Source of the DNA: an uncultured bacterium
GTDB lineage: Bacteria; Verrucomicrobiota; Lentisphaeria; Oligosphaerales; Oligosphaeraceae
NCBI GenBank assembly: GCA_902776645.1
Contig: CACYQT010000083.1
Location: forward strand, 1-34,927
DNA length: 34,927 nt
Direction: 5' to 3'
Shown here one piece after another: positions 1-7,883 of the stretch (position 1 is the stretch's first letter; each line of letters starts with the position of its first letter). Under the pieces are notes generated by a model. It saw nothing but the letters and a program-made list of their open reading frames with translations. It was not told where the DNA came from and searched no databases. Position numbers and translations under genes: made by a program.

Positions 1-863
1 GTCATGCCGTCGATCATCACAGCGTACAGGCTGCACAGTTGCGGCGCCTGGTGTCCGGGCACGCTCTTGAACGTGATGCCTTTGTAACCGTCCGCCGGAA
101 CTTCCTTGTTCTCCCAGACATACGTGAAACGCTTGTCCTCACGGTTCGGCGCAGGGGCTTCTTTTCTGGCCGGAATTTCCGGAATGAACACAGGTTTGCC
201 ATCCTTGAGAATGCGCCATGCGCACCACATCTGCAAATGGTCGCCGTGACAATGGGACACGAACATGCATTCGATTTCCTTCAACAGCTCCGCCATCGGT
301 TCGTTCAGTTCATTGACATGCTGACCCAAACCATTTGTCCGCACGATGTCCCATGCGATGCAATGATGTTCGCTTTTGACGATGTAGCCCATGTTGTAGA
401 CTTTCCAAATCGCCAGTTTCCCAGCCGGAACCTTCGTGTTTTTAACGGTTTCCGCAAGCTTTTTCAACGCACGCCGCTGATAGTACGCCATCAGCGACTG
501 CCATTTTTCATTGACGTCAGGTTCGTCCGCCTTGTTGTTCACATGGATCGGATAGTCGAGAATCATCAACGCCGCCTTGCGGATGGCTTCGTTTTCAGGG
601 GAAACAGGATGGCGGTCAATGATGTCCAACGCCAGATCCATGGTCGGTTTCATCCACGCATGCATATCTTTCTGCAGCGTTTCATCCGCCAGAATCTCCT
701 TCGCGCGAGCCACCGCCGCATCCTGCGGGAAGTTTTCCGTAAAAGCTTTGATAAGCTTCATGGCATCATCACGCAAGTCCGCTGAGGGACGGATCTTCCA
801 GCTAAGCGCCTGAGCATCCGTAAACACAAACAACAGACAGAAAACAATTAGAATTTTCTTCAT
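1..863 (-). CDS. Secreted metallo-beta-lactamase-fold protein, partial (C-terminus beyond window start)
   Basis: The reading frame opens at an ATG (863-861) and is still open at base 1, giving at least 287 residues. An AAAAGGA ribosome-binding site lies about 8 bases upstream. Residues 1-19 form a signal peptide (MKKILIVFCLLFVFTDAQA). Residues 20-150 are a helical stretch I do not recognise. From about residue 150 a metallo-beta-lactamase-like fold begins; the motif SHCHGDHL at residues 203-210 is the classic HxHxDH zinc-binding signature (His204, His206, Asp208, His209). The remaining metal ligands would lie past the edge. The product is probably an exported metal-dependent hydrolase; substrate unknown. 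It follows the DUF4838 gene on the same strand after 72 bases and may share its promoter 3972-3999, although the inverted repeat 881-920 intervenes. Fold assignment is confident, function is not. Confidence 0.85.
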   Translation of the reverse strand, partial: MKKILIVFCLLFVFTDAQALSWKIRPSADLRDDAMKLIKAFTENFPQDAAVARAKEILADETLQKDMHAWMKPTMDLALDIIDRHPVSPENEAIRKAALMILDYPIHVNNKADEPDVNEKWQSLMAYYQRRALKKLAETVKNTKVPAGKLAIWKVYNMGYIVKSEHHCIAWDIVRTNGLGQHVNELNEPMAELLKEIECMFVSHCHGDHLQMWCAWRILKDGKPVFIPEIPARKEAPAPNREDKRFTYVWENKEVPADGYKGITFKSVPGHQAPQLCSLYAVMIDGM

Positions 864-880
864 AATTAATATTCCTTTTT

Positions 881-930
881 CTAGATTATCTAGAGCTTCT
901 AGAGCTTCTAGATAATCTAGAAACGCTAGA
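881..930. repeat. CTAGA-rich inverted repeat between DUF4838 and MBL genes
   Basis: Bases 881-894 (CTAGATTATCTAGA) and 907-920 are perfect reverse complements (14-bp arms) around a 12-base loop that itself contains two CTAGA-type units; a further degenerate unit follows to 930. The element ends six bases short of the DUF4838 stop codon (936-938) and would be transcribed as a hairpin between the two minus-strand genes. No run of T follows on the minus strand, so it is not a standard intrinsic terminator. It may alter mRNA stability or attenuate the downstream gene; this is inference. Confidence 0.8.
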
Positions 931-935
931 TTAAA

Positions 936-3914
936 TCACTTATTCTCAATGATTTCGATTCTATCCAAATACACAGCTTCCACGGGCGACTTGCCGTTCG
1001 TGAAGCGGGGCGGCCCCATCCAGATGTAATCGGAGCCATGCGGCGGCCATTTGGCGCTCAGTTCATACCACTGATAGCCAGGCTGGACATTCTTCAGATT
1101 CACGCTGATGTTGCCGTAGTACTCCGTCATCGACGTGTTGTAGATGCCCGCCCAGAAGGCCTCGCCTGTTGCGCCTTCCTTCGGAACAACCTTCACGCGT
1201 GCGCGAACCGTATACGTTTTGGACGCGTCCAGAAGATTCATGTCCGGCCGTAGCTGGATGCACCATTCGTAGTGCGAGTTCGACAGCTTATGCGCCGATT
1301 TGTCAATGGCTTCCGCGTCGATGACCGTCTCGCCCCACATCGGCTTCTTCTGCAACGGAATCATACAGTCTTCATAGACCAGACGCGCAGGAGCGTTTGC
1401 GTCCGCAGGCTTGACGTCCGCCGCAACGGTTTCCTTGACATGTTTCAAAATGAAACGGCAGAGCGCGCTGCCATTCGCCGCAAAATCCTTCACAGGCTCG
1501 ATCATGAAGAGATGCAGTCCTTTGGCATGATATTGGATGGCGATACGTTCGCATTTGTCTTCGAACAGCGCCAATTCAATTTCCACGCCTTGACCATTGG
1601 AACCGACGATGGTTAGCGTCTTCTTGCCGTTGAATTCTTCGCCACCGATTGCCATGTAATCCAGCTTTGTTCCTGATTGTAAGGCACATATGTTCCACTG
1701 ACCGTCATCCAACTTCCACGCGAAATACGGGCTGGCATTGATTGCCAACGCCAACGACGCGAATGGACGGATCTTCAGGTCTTTCTTCGATTCATTAAAG
1801 ATTCGTCCACCGCAAATCAACTTGTCATCCTTGAACATGACAGTTTGTACGAACTCAAGTCCATCTTTCTTAGCGTCCAAGATCAGTCGGTCATCGGCTT
1901 GCATCTTGACTTCATACTCCAGCGCGGCAATGTCTGAAAAGCCTCCGCCGAGATTGTTTGTGAAGCAGAAACCACCGGCTGTTGAATCCAGCAAATCAAC
2001 GCCTTGCGCATCGCGGAAGAATCCGACCTGCGCACTCAGTTTCGGCGCGATGCCAGCCGTGCTGCCGCCGCCTTTTATGGTGACAACGGGAGCCCTCTTC
2101 ACATATTTCAGCCATTCCTGATATTGCGCGTTGCCACCTTCGCGGATGTGGATGCCACGCTTGACGCCGTTCGGATCCGCTTCGTCATAACGAGCCACCA
2201 GTTCCGTGCAGACTCTCTCGAATTTGGGCGACATCAACGGCTGGACTTCCGTGTCCGTCCATTTGTAGGCGGGCTCGCCATGCGGCATCCGCTGATACAG
2301 CGCGAAGAAAACTGGAATGGAGCTCTTGCGGACGTTGTAAAGACGGATGGGATCGTCCTTTACAGCGGCCTCCGCTTGATCCCACAACGCCAATGCGCGG
2401 TCCAGGAAGTCGTCCGTGATCCAGCCGACGGTCGGCGAAATCCAGATGTTCAAGATTTTGTCATCGCCTGTCACAAGCGACTGCAATTCATCGAAATACT
2501 TGCGGATGAACGGCGCGCCTTTGCCGTAGTAGCCGTTGAAGAAATCATCGTACAATGGCGCGATGTCCTGGTCCGGATTCCACAGCAGTTTGGCAAGAAT
2601 CCATCCTCTAAGTTCCGCGAATTCAGCATGATAGCCCTGATAGGCGCCCTGCTCCATCAGGCCGATGACGTGGTTGTCGCGGAAGAATTTCACATTGCCC
2701 TGCAGGCAGCCGAAATTCGGGAACGGGCAGAGGTAGTTTGCGAAATCCGTCGTGTAGTCCCAGATGAACAGCTTGTCCGTCATGGATCTCCAGCCTTCGA
2801 TATCCTTCACGAATTTCACGTTCTGCGCATATTTGGAGACATCCAGCGGCTTGGAGAAATCGCATTCGATCGTGCACAAACGCGGCACGACGTTGTGGCG
2901 CGGCTTGATGTTCACAGGCGGTGTCCGAGTGTATTGATACGCAAGCGTTTCGATCAACGCGTTCGGGAACTCCTTCTCGACCGCTTCCGCCACTTGGTTC
3001 ACGAACCAGATCAGCAGGCCGGACTGGCCGCCGTATTTCTCCGCCATCGCGTTGCATTCCTTGCATGTGCAGAAATTATAGACGTCGTTCTGGCTGACGC
3101 TGTACATCGTCGCCGTCGGATCCTTGCGGATGCGCGCCAGCAGCCGTTCCGTCGTGATTTTCAACACGTCCGGATTCGTCAGGCAGCGCTGCACATAGCC
3201 ATTGCGGCGGGTGCCACCGATTTCCGCAAAATATTCAGGATGAGTCTCATAGAACTCGCTCACGGGGATGAGCTGATCCATCGTATGGACGAACAGGCCG
3301 CTGCCGAAACGGACCTTGCCGCCTTGCTTTTCCGTCAGCCGCATCTGGTTGCCGTTGCATTTGTTGCGATATGCCTGCTCCGTGTTGAACATGTCAAACC
3401 AGAACGGTTCGCGCATCAAAAACGCGGGAACCTGCTGTTCATCCAAATCGGCCGGAACTTTGAATTCGTCCAACGTCGGAACGACTTCGCACCAAGACGA
3501 ATACCAACGGCAGCCGCCGAAACGTTCCAGAATTTCATACACGCCGTACATGCCGCCACGCTTGCCGCCATAGACGACCAGCCGTTCGCCGACCGTTTTC
3601 AGGCGGAACGAATCATCCGGCAGTTTCATTTCAGGGAACTGGCATCCTGGCAATTCCGCAAGATATCGCGGCTTGCCGACGAGAATCGCCTTCGTCGGCA
3701 ACGCCCCGCCGTCATCCTGTATCGGCAGCTTCACGCCGGTCATGCGTTCCATGTACATCTGCAACTCATTGCAGGCCAGCTTGATGGATTCAGGGGCGTC
3801 CGCCGCGTGGACGATTACCGTGTCCGCAGGCTGCCCGCGACGTGCCAAAACAAGATCGGCCTGAACGGAAGTCGCTGTCAGGCAAAGCAATAGCAAACCA
3901 GTCCAATGTCTCAT
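936..3914 (-). CDS. Secreted DUF4838 domain protein (alpha-glucuronidase-like N-terminus), probable glycan-active enzyme
   Basis: This 992-residue protein is read from the ATG at 3914-3912, chosen because AAGAGG lies just upstream and because it places a signal peptide (MRHWTGLLLLCLTATSVQA) at the very N-terminus; an ATG at 3965 would add 17 unlikely residues and overlap the predicted transcription start. Residues about 20-130 look like the GH67 alpha-glucuronidase N-terminal-type domain (IKLACNELQMYMERMTG region). The middle carries DUF4838 hallmarks: YSVSQND, followed by the cysteine cluster CTCKEC. The last ~150 residues resemble a beta-sandwich carbohydrate-binding module ending in VYLDRIEIIE. 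DUF4838 proteins are common in PVC and Bacteroidetes polysaccharide loci, but I know of no settled substrate. The gene is divergent from a WYL regulator and its promoter carries a palindrome, suggesting induction by a sugar-derived signal. Confidence 0.88.
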   Translation of the reverse strand: MRHWTGLLLLCLTATSVQADLVLARRGQPADTVIVHAADAPESIKLACNELQMYMERMTGVKLPIQDDGGALPTKAILVGKPRYLAELPGCQFPEMKLPDDSFRLKTVGERLVVYGGKRGGMYGVYEILERFGGCRWYSSWCEVVPTLDEFKVPADLDEQQVPAFLMREPFWFDMFNTEQAYRNKCNGNQMRLTEKQGGKVRFGSGLFVHTMDQLIPVSEFYETHPEYFAEIGGTRRNGYVQRCLTNPDVLKITTERLLARIRKDPTATMYSVSQNDVYNFCTCKECNAMAEKYGGQSGLLIWFVNQVAEAVEKEFPNALIETLAYQYTRTPPVNIKPRHNVVPRLCTIECDFSKPLDVSKYAQNVKFVKDIEGWRSMTDKLFIWDYTTDFANYLCPFPNFGCLQGNVKFFRDNHVIGLMEQGAYQGYHAEFAELRGWILAKLLWNPDQDIAPLYDDFFNGYYGKGAPFIRKYFDELQSLVTGDDKILNIWISPTVGWITDDFLDRALALWDQAEAAVKDDPIRLYNVRKSSIPVFFALYQRMPHGEPAYKWTDTEVQPLMSPKFERVCTELVARYDEADPNGVKRGIHIREGGNAQYQEWLKYVKRAPVVTIKGGGSTAGIAPKLSAQVGFFRDAQGVDLLDSTAGGFCFTNNLGGGFSDIAALEYEVKMQADDRLILDAKKDGLEFVQTVMFKDDKLICGGRIFNESKKDLKIRPFASLALAINASPYFAWKLDDGQWNICALQSGTKLDYMAIGGEEFNGKKTLTIVGSNGQGVEIELALFEDKCERIAIQYHAKGLHLFMIEPVKDFAANGSALCRFILKHVKETVAADVKPADANAPARLVYEDCMIPLQKKPMWGETVIDAEAIDKSAHKLSNSHYEWCIQLRPDMNLLDASKTYTVRARVKVVPKEGATGEAFWAGIYNTSMTEYYGNISVNLKNVQPGYQWYELSAKWPPHGSDYIWMGPPRFTNGKSPVEAVYLDRIEIIENK

Positions 3915-3971
3915 GATCAACCTCTTGAAAATAGTTTGAACAACATCCCCCCACAACGTCGCCATTGTGCA

Positions 3972-3999
3972 AATTTACTTAAGGAATGGCAGTTGTCAA
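3972..3999 (-). promoter_or_regulatory. Sigma70-like promoter of the DUF4838 gene
   Basis: Reading the minus strand, a perfect -35 box TTGACA (3999-3994) is followed by a 16-base spacer and a -10 box TAAATT (3977-3972). Transcription would start near 3965, leaving a leader of about 50 bases before the ATG at 3914. The palindrome at 3984-4005 covers the -35 and most of the spacer. Confidence 0.65.
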
Positions 4000-4005
4000 C
4001 CATTC
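3984..4005. promoter_or_regulatory. Candidate operator between the DUF4838 and WYL-regulator genes
   Basis: GAATGG (3984-3989) and CCATTC (4000-4005) form a perfect 6-bp inverted repeat with a 10-base centre; an overlapping small palindrome GTTGTCAAC lies at 3992-4000. The site covers the -35 region of the minus-strand promoter and ends two bases before the -35 of the plus-strand promoter. A protein bound here could control both genes. The adjacent WYL regulator is the obvious candidate ligand, by inference from position only. Confidence 0.5.
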
Positions 4006-4007
4006 TT

Positions 4008-4035
4008 TTGCCAATTTCCATGAATCAACTATATT
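4008..4035 (+). promoter_or_regulatory. Candidate promoter of the WYL regulator gene
   Basis: TTGCCA (4008-4013), a 16-base spacer, then TATATT (4030-4035). The start of transcription would fall near 4042, giving a leader of about 16 bases that contains the AAAGGAG ribosome-binding site at 4046-4052. Confidence 0.45.
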
Positions 4036-4057
4036 GATTAGTAACAAAGGAGAAACC

Positions 4058-5068
4058 ATGCCCATCAACAAACAAAGACAGACCCGCCTCAACTGCCTGC
4101 TGCGCCTCATGCGCGAAAACCGCTATCCCAACCATCCCATGCTCAAGAAGGCCATGAGCCTTTTGGACGCGGCGGGCGCCTACGCCATTTCGCAGAAATC
4201 CGTCCAGCGGGACGTCGCGTATCTAAAAAAGGAATATGGCGTTCCGATTGAATACGATGCCGAACAAAGGGGATACTATCTCTCCGATCCGAATTGGGAA
4301 TGGGATGAAGGCCCCTATGCGGACAAGATCGAAATGGACGCCGCCATTCTTGGTGCGCATCTTGCGGAAACCATTCTGCCGCAATCGGAAATAACGCAGA
4401 ATATCCGCCGCAGCACAGACCGCTTGTGGAACCGCAACAGAGGATCTTCGGACGAATTCATGGCGCTGAACGCGTTGGTCGCCCAGGCCAGCCGCGGCAA
4501 CGTCAGGCCGGACGTCTTCCAGACCGTCTTCGAAGCATGGCGGAAACAGCACTGCCTGGACATCGACTACCATCGGCTGAAGGACGGGACCATCCAGACC
4601 TTGCGCATTGAACCGCATGTGCTTACATTATATGACAACGTTTGGTATCTGAAGGCGCGACTGCTTCGCGAAGGCGATCTGGACAAGGCGAATCCGCCCT
4701 TCACTGTCATCGCCCTCCACCGCATCCGCAAGATCGACTACCTGCCCAACCGCTTCAAGCTCGACCAGAAAGTCATTGCCGAAGTGAACGCGGGGCGGCT
4801 GTTCTCCTTCCCGCTGCTGCCGACCGTCACGCTGAAAGTGTCCGGATTCGCCATCCAATACGGCCGCGAATACCTGCCCGTCGGCGCGGTGGAGGAACAG
4901 TCCGACGGATCCGTCATCCTCACATTGCATGATATTCAGGAGTATCGACTCATGAATTTCATTCTCACCAGCGAAGGCCATGCCGTCATTCTTGCTCCAG
5001 AAGATTTGCGACAGCGCGCCATCGAAAAGGCGGAGAACTTTCTGAAAGCACAAAAATCAACTCATTGA
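4058..5068 (+). CDS. WYL-domain transcriptional regulator with N-terminal winged HTH
   Basis: The 336-residue protein is read from the ATG at 4058, preceded by a strong AAAGGAG site six bases upstream; the frame is open further 5' (to 3986) but those residues have no ribosome-binding site. Residues 1-80 form a winged helix-turn-helix of the DeoR/HTH_11 type (ISQKSVQRDVAYLKKEYG is the recognition-helix region). Residues about 170-260 form the WYL domain, with the eponymous motif in NVWYLKA and the surrounding pattern HRIRKIDYL. The C-terminal part is a WCX-like extension. WYL proteins are cytoplasmic regulators that sense small molecules or nucleic acids. The head-to-head arrangement with the DUF4838 gene and the shared palindrome suggest it controls that pair and itself. 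Confidence 0.88.
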   Translation: MPINKQRQTRLNCLLRLMRENRYPNHPMLKKAMSLLDAAGAYAISQKSVQRDVAYLKKEYGVPIEYDAEQRGYYLSDPNWEWDEGPYADKIEMDAAILGAHLAETILPQSEITQNIRRSTDRLWNRNRGSSDEFMALNALVAQASRGNVRPDVFQTVFEAWRKQHCLDIDYHRLKDGTIQTLRIEPHVLTLYDNVWYLKARLLREGDLDKANPPFTVIALHRIRKIDYLPNRFKLDQKVIAEVNAGRLFSFPLLPTVTLKVSGFAIQYGREYLPVGAVEEQSDGSVILTLHDIQEYRLMNFILTSEGHAVILAPEDLRQRAIEKAENFLKAQKSTH

Positions 5069-5077
5069 TTATAAAAG

Positions 5078-5194
5078 TTCGGGGTAGCAAGGCCGTCTCG
5101 CCTTGTCAAGGGCGGGACGCCCTTGCTACCTCAAAATTCGGGGTAGCGAGGCCGTCTCGGCCTTGTCAAGGGCGGGACGCCCTTGCTACCTCAA
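5078..5194. repeat. Two tandem copies of a 57/58-bp palindromic intergenic element
   Basis: Copy 1 spans 5078-5134 and copy 2 spans 5137-5194; they differ by one substitution and one inserted G. Each copy begins TTCGGGGTAGC and ends CTTGCTACCTCAA. In copy 1 the 10-bp ends GGTAGCAAGG and CCTTGCTACC are perfectly complementary, and the complementarity continues imperfectly for about 18 bp, so each copy can fold as a long hairpin. There is no coding capacity. The second copy ends 22 bases before the start codon of the oxidoreductase gene. It looks like a REP/MITE-type dispersed element related to those at 6240-6311 and 7799-7835. Confidence 0.85.
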
Positions 5195-5216
5195 CAACAA
5201 CCATCGGAGAAACATC

Positions 5217-6239
5217 ATGAAAAACGGAAAATTCGGTTGCGCCGTCTGGGGCTGCGGCTGGGTCGCCAGCGGACACATCAACGCCTATCTAAAACATCCC
5301 GCCTGCGAAGTCGTCACGCTCGGCAGCCGTCGGCTCGAAAGCGTCCAAGCCAAACAAGCGGAATTCGGTCTTGACTGCCGCGCCGTCACGGATTTCAACG
5401 ACATCCTCAACGACGACCGCATCGACATCGTTTCCATCTGCACGCCGAACTGCCAGCATGCGGAGGAAGCCATTCTCGCCATGAAAGCGGGCAAGCATGT
5501 CTTTCTGGAGAAGCCCATCGCCATCCGCGAAGAGGACATCCCGCGCCTCGTCGAAACGGCGGAAGCCACTCATGCCAAGACGCTTGTGGCGTTCATCCTG
5601 CGCTTCAACCCGCTCGTCCAACTGCAGAAACGGCTCATCGCCGAAGGCGAACTTGGAAAGGTCTTCATGGCCAATACCGACTACTGGTTCGGACGCGAAC
5701 GCAAAGGCTGGATGAAGCATGCCGAACAGACTGGCGGCGCGTTCATTCTGGCCGGCTGTCATTCCGTCGACATGGTCCGCCACATCATCGGGGCGGACAT
5801 CGCCTGCGTCTCCGCGCAGGCGGCGATGGTCGGCGACTACTATGAATATCCGCCCGTCGAAACGGCGCAGGTGCAGTTCACCAACGGCGCCATCGGCGTC
5901 TTCACCTGCTCATTGGTCGGCACGACGCCCTACATGGCGAATACGAGCATCTTAGGCGAAAAAGGCACCATCGTCAACGACCGTTTCTATCTGAAGCGTT
6001 TCGACGGACAGAAGGATTTCTTCACACTGGACACGGGCATGAAGAAATCAGGCGACGTCTACGACCATCCCTTCCCCGCGATGGTCTCGCATTTCGTGGA
6101 ATGCATCCAGGAGGACAAGGAGTCGCCGAACAACATCCGCTCCGCCGTCAACGCCCATCTGACCTGCATCGCCATCCGCAAAAGCGCGGAGCTCGGCCGC
6201 CCCGTCCGCATCGACGGCCTCAAACTGATTGTGGAATAG
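5217..6239 (+). CDS. Gfo/Idh/MocA family NAD(P)-dependent oxidoreductase
   Basis: The 340-residue protein is read from the ATG at 5217, with GGAGA six bases upstream; the frame extends 5' through the palindromic repeat but that part would be repeat-derived. Residues 3-35 form the Rossmann nucleotide-binding fold (AVWGCGWVASGHI). The family signature EKPIA lies near residue 100, with the lysine typical of the catalytic centre. The C-terminal half has the mixed beta-sheet substrate domain (GGAFILAGCHSVDMVRHIIG contains the usual conserved histidine). Length is normal. Such enzymes oxidise or epimerise sugars, inositols or glycosides in the cytoplasm; substrate cannot be read from sequence. It appears to be monocistronic, flanked by palindromic repeats on both sides. 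Confidence 0.9.
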   Translation: MKNGKFGCAVWGCGWVASGHINAYLKHPACEVVTLGSRRLESVQAKQAEFGLDCRAVTDFNDILNDDRIDIVSICTPNCQHAEEAILAMKAGKHVFLEKPIAIREEDIPRLVETAEATHAKTLVAFILRFNPLVQLQKRLIAEGELGKVFMANTDYWFGRERKGWMKHAEQTGGAFILAGCHSVDMVRHIIGADIACVSAQAAMVGDYYEYPPVETAQVQFTNGAIGVFTCSLVGTTPYMANTSILGEKGTIVNDRFYLKRFDGQKDFFTLDTGMKKSGDVYDHPFPAMVSHFVECIQEDKESPNNIRSAVNAHLTCIAIRKSAELGRPVRIDGLKLIVE

Positions 6240-6311
6240 GTAGCGACTGCGTCCCCCCCGATTGTAGCGACGGCGTCCCCCCATTGATCGCTCGCGTCCC
6301 GTCGCTACAAT
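6240..6311. repeat. GC-rich palindromic intergenic element after the oxidoreductase gene
   Basis: The element starts directly after the stop codon (6237-6239). ATTGTAGCGACGG (6261-6273) and its exact reverse complement (6299-6311) form a 13-bp stem around a 25-base loop. Bases 6273-6304 match 7799-7830 at 26 of 32 positions, and the GTAGCGA core resembles the elements at 5078-5194, so these belong to one dispersed family. It may act as a transcript end structure; there is no T tract. Confidence 0.75.
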
Positions 6312-6330
6312 GTCGGGGCGCACCGCGCCA

Positions 6331-6410
6331 CTTTCCATGAAATCTTATGAATTCCTATGACTTATTATGACTTTTTAAGAATTATTATGATTCTATATGA
6401 TTATTTATGA
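6331..6410. repeat. Eight-unit decamer array with exact 10-bp phase
   Basis: Eight consecutive 10-base blocks each end in ATGA (seven cases) or AAGA (block 6371-6380), with AT-rich and variable first halves; several share TTATGA. The period of 10 is exact over 80 bases with no insertion or deletion. Ten-bp phasing places each unit on nearly the same face of the helix, as in intrinsically curved DNA or arrays of cooperative protein sites. The rest of the gap, 6411-6596, is AT-rich; I see no gene in it, only the AAGGAAG ribosome-binding site (6585-6591) of the next gene. Confidence 0.8.
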
Positions 6411-6596
6411 TTTTTCTGTAAAATACTTAATTTTTAAATAATTACCATTAATATTTGATAAAATAAGAATAAATTTATTTGCATTATTATTGAATCATGA
6501 ATTTGCATTTCATTTTTCATGTGCTATGGTATTGGAAAAAGAAGAAAAAATATTTGTCCGATGCCAATCGTATGATATATTAGTAAGGAAGAAGCC

Positions 6597-7583
6597 ATGA
6601 AAAATATGGATGCCGCCTCCAAGCTCTTCACGGGGCTTCCGGAGGTGTTTTGCGATCTGGTCGATTTCGCGTTGCGGGAGACCGGATTCAAGGTGGTGCG
6701 CGACTCATTGAAGGAGCGAAATACGGAGACCATCGCACGGGGATGGTATAAGAAAGTCAGCAACGACGTTGTGGCGGAACTGCAGGTCACCGACGGCAAC
6801 GTGACGGCGACTCTGCTGGTGGTGTTGGAGAACCAAACCAGCACAAGCGCCATCATGGCAGGGCGAAGCCTCATGGCGACGACCGTCCGATGGGATGCCT
6901 GGCGGCGTGAGATGAAACACGAGCATCTTAAGCGGAAGGAGTTGCAGACGTCGCAGGAGATGCTCGACGGCGTGCTGCCAGGCGACCGGATGACACCGGT
7001 AATGGTTCTCGTAGTCCATTTCGGGCAGGAAGCGTGGACGGGGCTGCCGCGATTCACGGACACACTGGACTGTCCCGCGGAGCTGAAGCCGATGCTGGCG
7101 GACTGTGTCGTCAACATCATTTCGTTCTACAACCTCCCTTCAGAGGAGATCAATAGAATGCCGCCGGGTGCCGTGCGCGCCGTCACGAAAAGCATCCGCC
7201 ATGTTGATGACATTGAAAGACTATGCCAAGAACTCAAGACGGATCCGTCGTTCCGCATGTTGCTGGACGAAGGGCCGGACGAGGCGTTGGACATCATCAC
7301 CATCGCGACAGGACTGGATATGCGGGCCTTGAAACAAGAAAAGGAGAAAGACATGGAGAAGGTAGTGTCGAAATTTGAACAGCATTTTGTCAACAAGGGA
7401 TTTATCCTTGGAAAGAATGAAGGAAGAGAGGAAGGGATTGCCGAAGGTGAAATCAAAGCAGTGTTGAAATTCATCCGTTGGCAACGAAACCGCCACATTC
7501 CGGAATCTCAGATTCTGGAAGCTCTCCTGTCGGGCTTCGAATTGGATGAAGCCACGGCCAGACAATACATGGATGTCAAGTAG
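6597..7583 (+). CDS. Rpn-family (PD-(D/E)XK transposase-like) nuclease
   Basis: The 328-residue protein starts at the ATG at 6597, five bases after AAGGAAG. It has the layout of recombination-promoting nuclease/putative transposase proteins: an N-terminal PD-(D/E)XK fold and a C-terminal helical tail. The nuclease core is suggested by the Asp in SNDVVAEL (about residue 55-62) followed by LLVVLENQTS (about residue 79), where E-x-Q replaces the common E-x-K as is usual in this family. The C-terminus has the family's repetitive GREEGIAEGE segment (around residues 279-288). Rpn proteins are DNA endonucleases linked to RecA-independent recombination and are found as dispersed multicopy genes. It stands alone between AT-rich, repeat-bearing intergenic regions, consistent with accessory DNA. 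Confidence 0.8.
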   Translation: MKNMDAASKLFTGLPEVFCDLVDFALRETGFKVVRDSLKERNTETIARGWYKKVSNDVVAELQVTDGNVTATLLVVLENQTSTSAIMAGRSLMATTVRWDAWRREMKHEHLKRKELQTSQEMLDGVLPGDRMTPVMVLVVHFGQEAWTGLPRFTDTLDCPAELKPMLADCVVNIISFYNLPSEEINRMPPGAVRAVTKSIRHVDDIERLCQELKTDPSFRMLLDEGPDEALDIITIATGLDMRALKQEKEKDMEKVVSKFEQHFVNKGFILGKNEGREEGIAEGEIKAVLKFIRWQRNRHIPESQILEALLSGFELDEATARQYMDVK

Positions 7584-7883
7584 GCTACCTTATTAAGAGC
7601 CACAGTGCCTGAAGCGGTCAAGCCGTAATCAAAACATTGAATTGGAACCACGGAAGGCATGAAAAGCACGAAAAAAACAACATCTTAGAATCCACAGAAC
7701 ATACAGAATAAACAGAAATGCCCCACCACCGGGCTGACAATATCCAAAGGATTCAAAGATAAAACAAGACGTTGATTACGAATGAAGCAAGCGGCTCCGC
7801 GTCCCGCCGTTGATCGCGGACGTCCCGCCGTTGATGACAACGCCTGCGGGTTAGGAGGTCCCGCAGGCGTGTTTACCCCCAAA
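7584..7883. other. Non-coding gap with dispersed repeats and a GC-rich hairpin
   Basis: I see no gene in these 300 bases. Around 7648-7676 there is a low-complexity stretch with phased ACGGAAGGC and GCACGAAAA words. CGTCCCGCCGTTGAT occurs twice with a 21-bp period (7800-7814 and 7821-7835) and is part of the same element as 6273-6304. A perfect 11-bp stem follows: ACGCCTGCGGG (7840-7850) pairs with 7860-7870 around a 9-base loop. It sits between convergent genes (ends at 7583 and 7884) and may stop transcription from either side, but neither strand has a convincing T tract. Confidence 0.65.

Noticed and set aside
39..785. A 248-codon plus-strand frame at the left edge
   Set aside because: It is the antisense shadow of the metallo-beta-lactamase-fold gene, whose minus-strand frame has a signal peptide, ribosome-binding site and HxHxDH motif.
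2004..3893. A 629-codon open frame on the plus strand opposite the DUF4838 gene
   Set aside because: Its translation is Arg/His/Val/Asp-rich with no domain or ribosome-binding site, as expected for the antisense of a GC-rich coding frame; the minus-strand gene has clear family motifs.
5078..5194. Tandem 57/58-bp repeats considered as a CRISPR array
   Set aside because: Only two copies, separated by two bases with no spacer; the units are long palindromes.
5103..5216. An upstream ATG that would extend the oxidoreductase N-terminus
   Set aside because: The extension is translated palindromic repeat; the ATG at 5217 has a proper ribosome-binding site and starts at the Rossmann fold.
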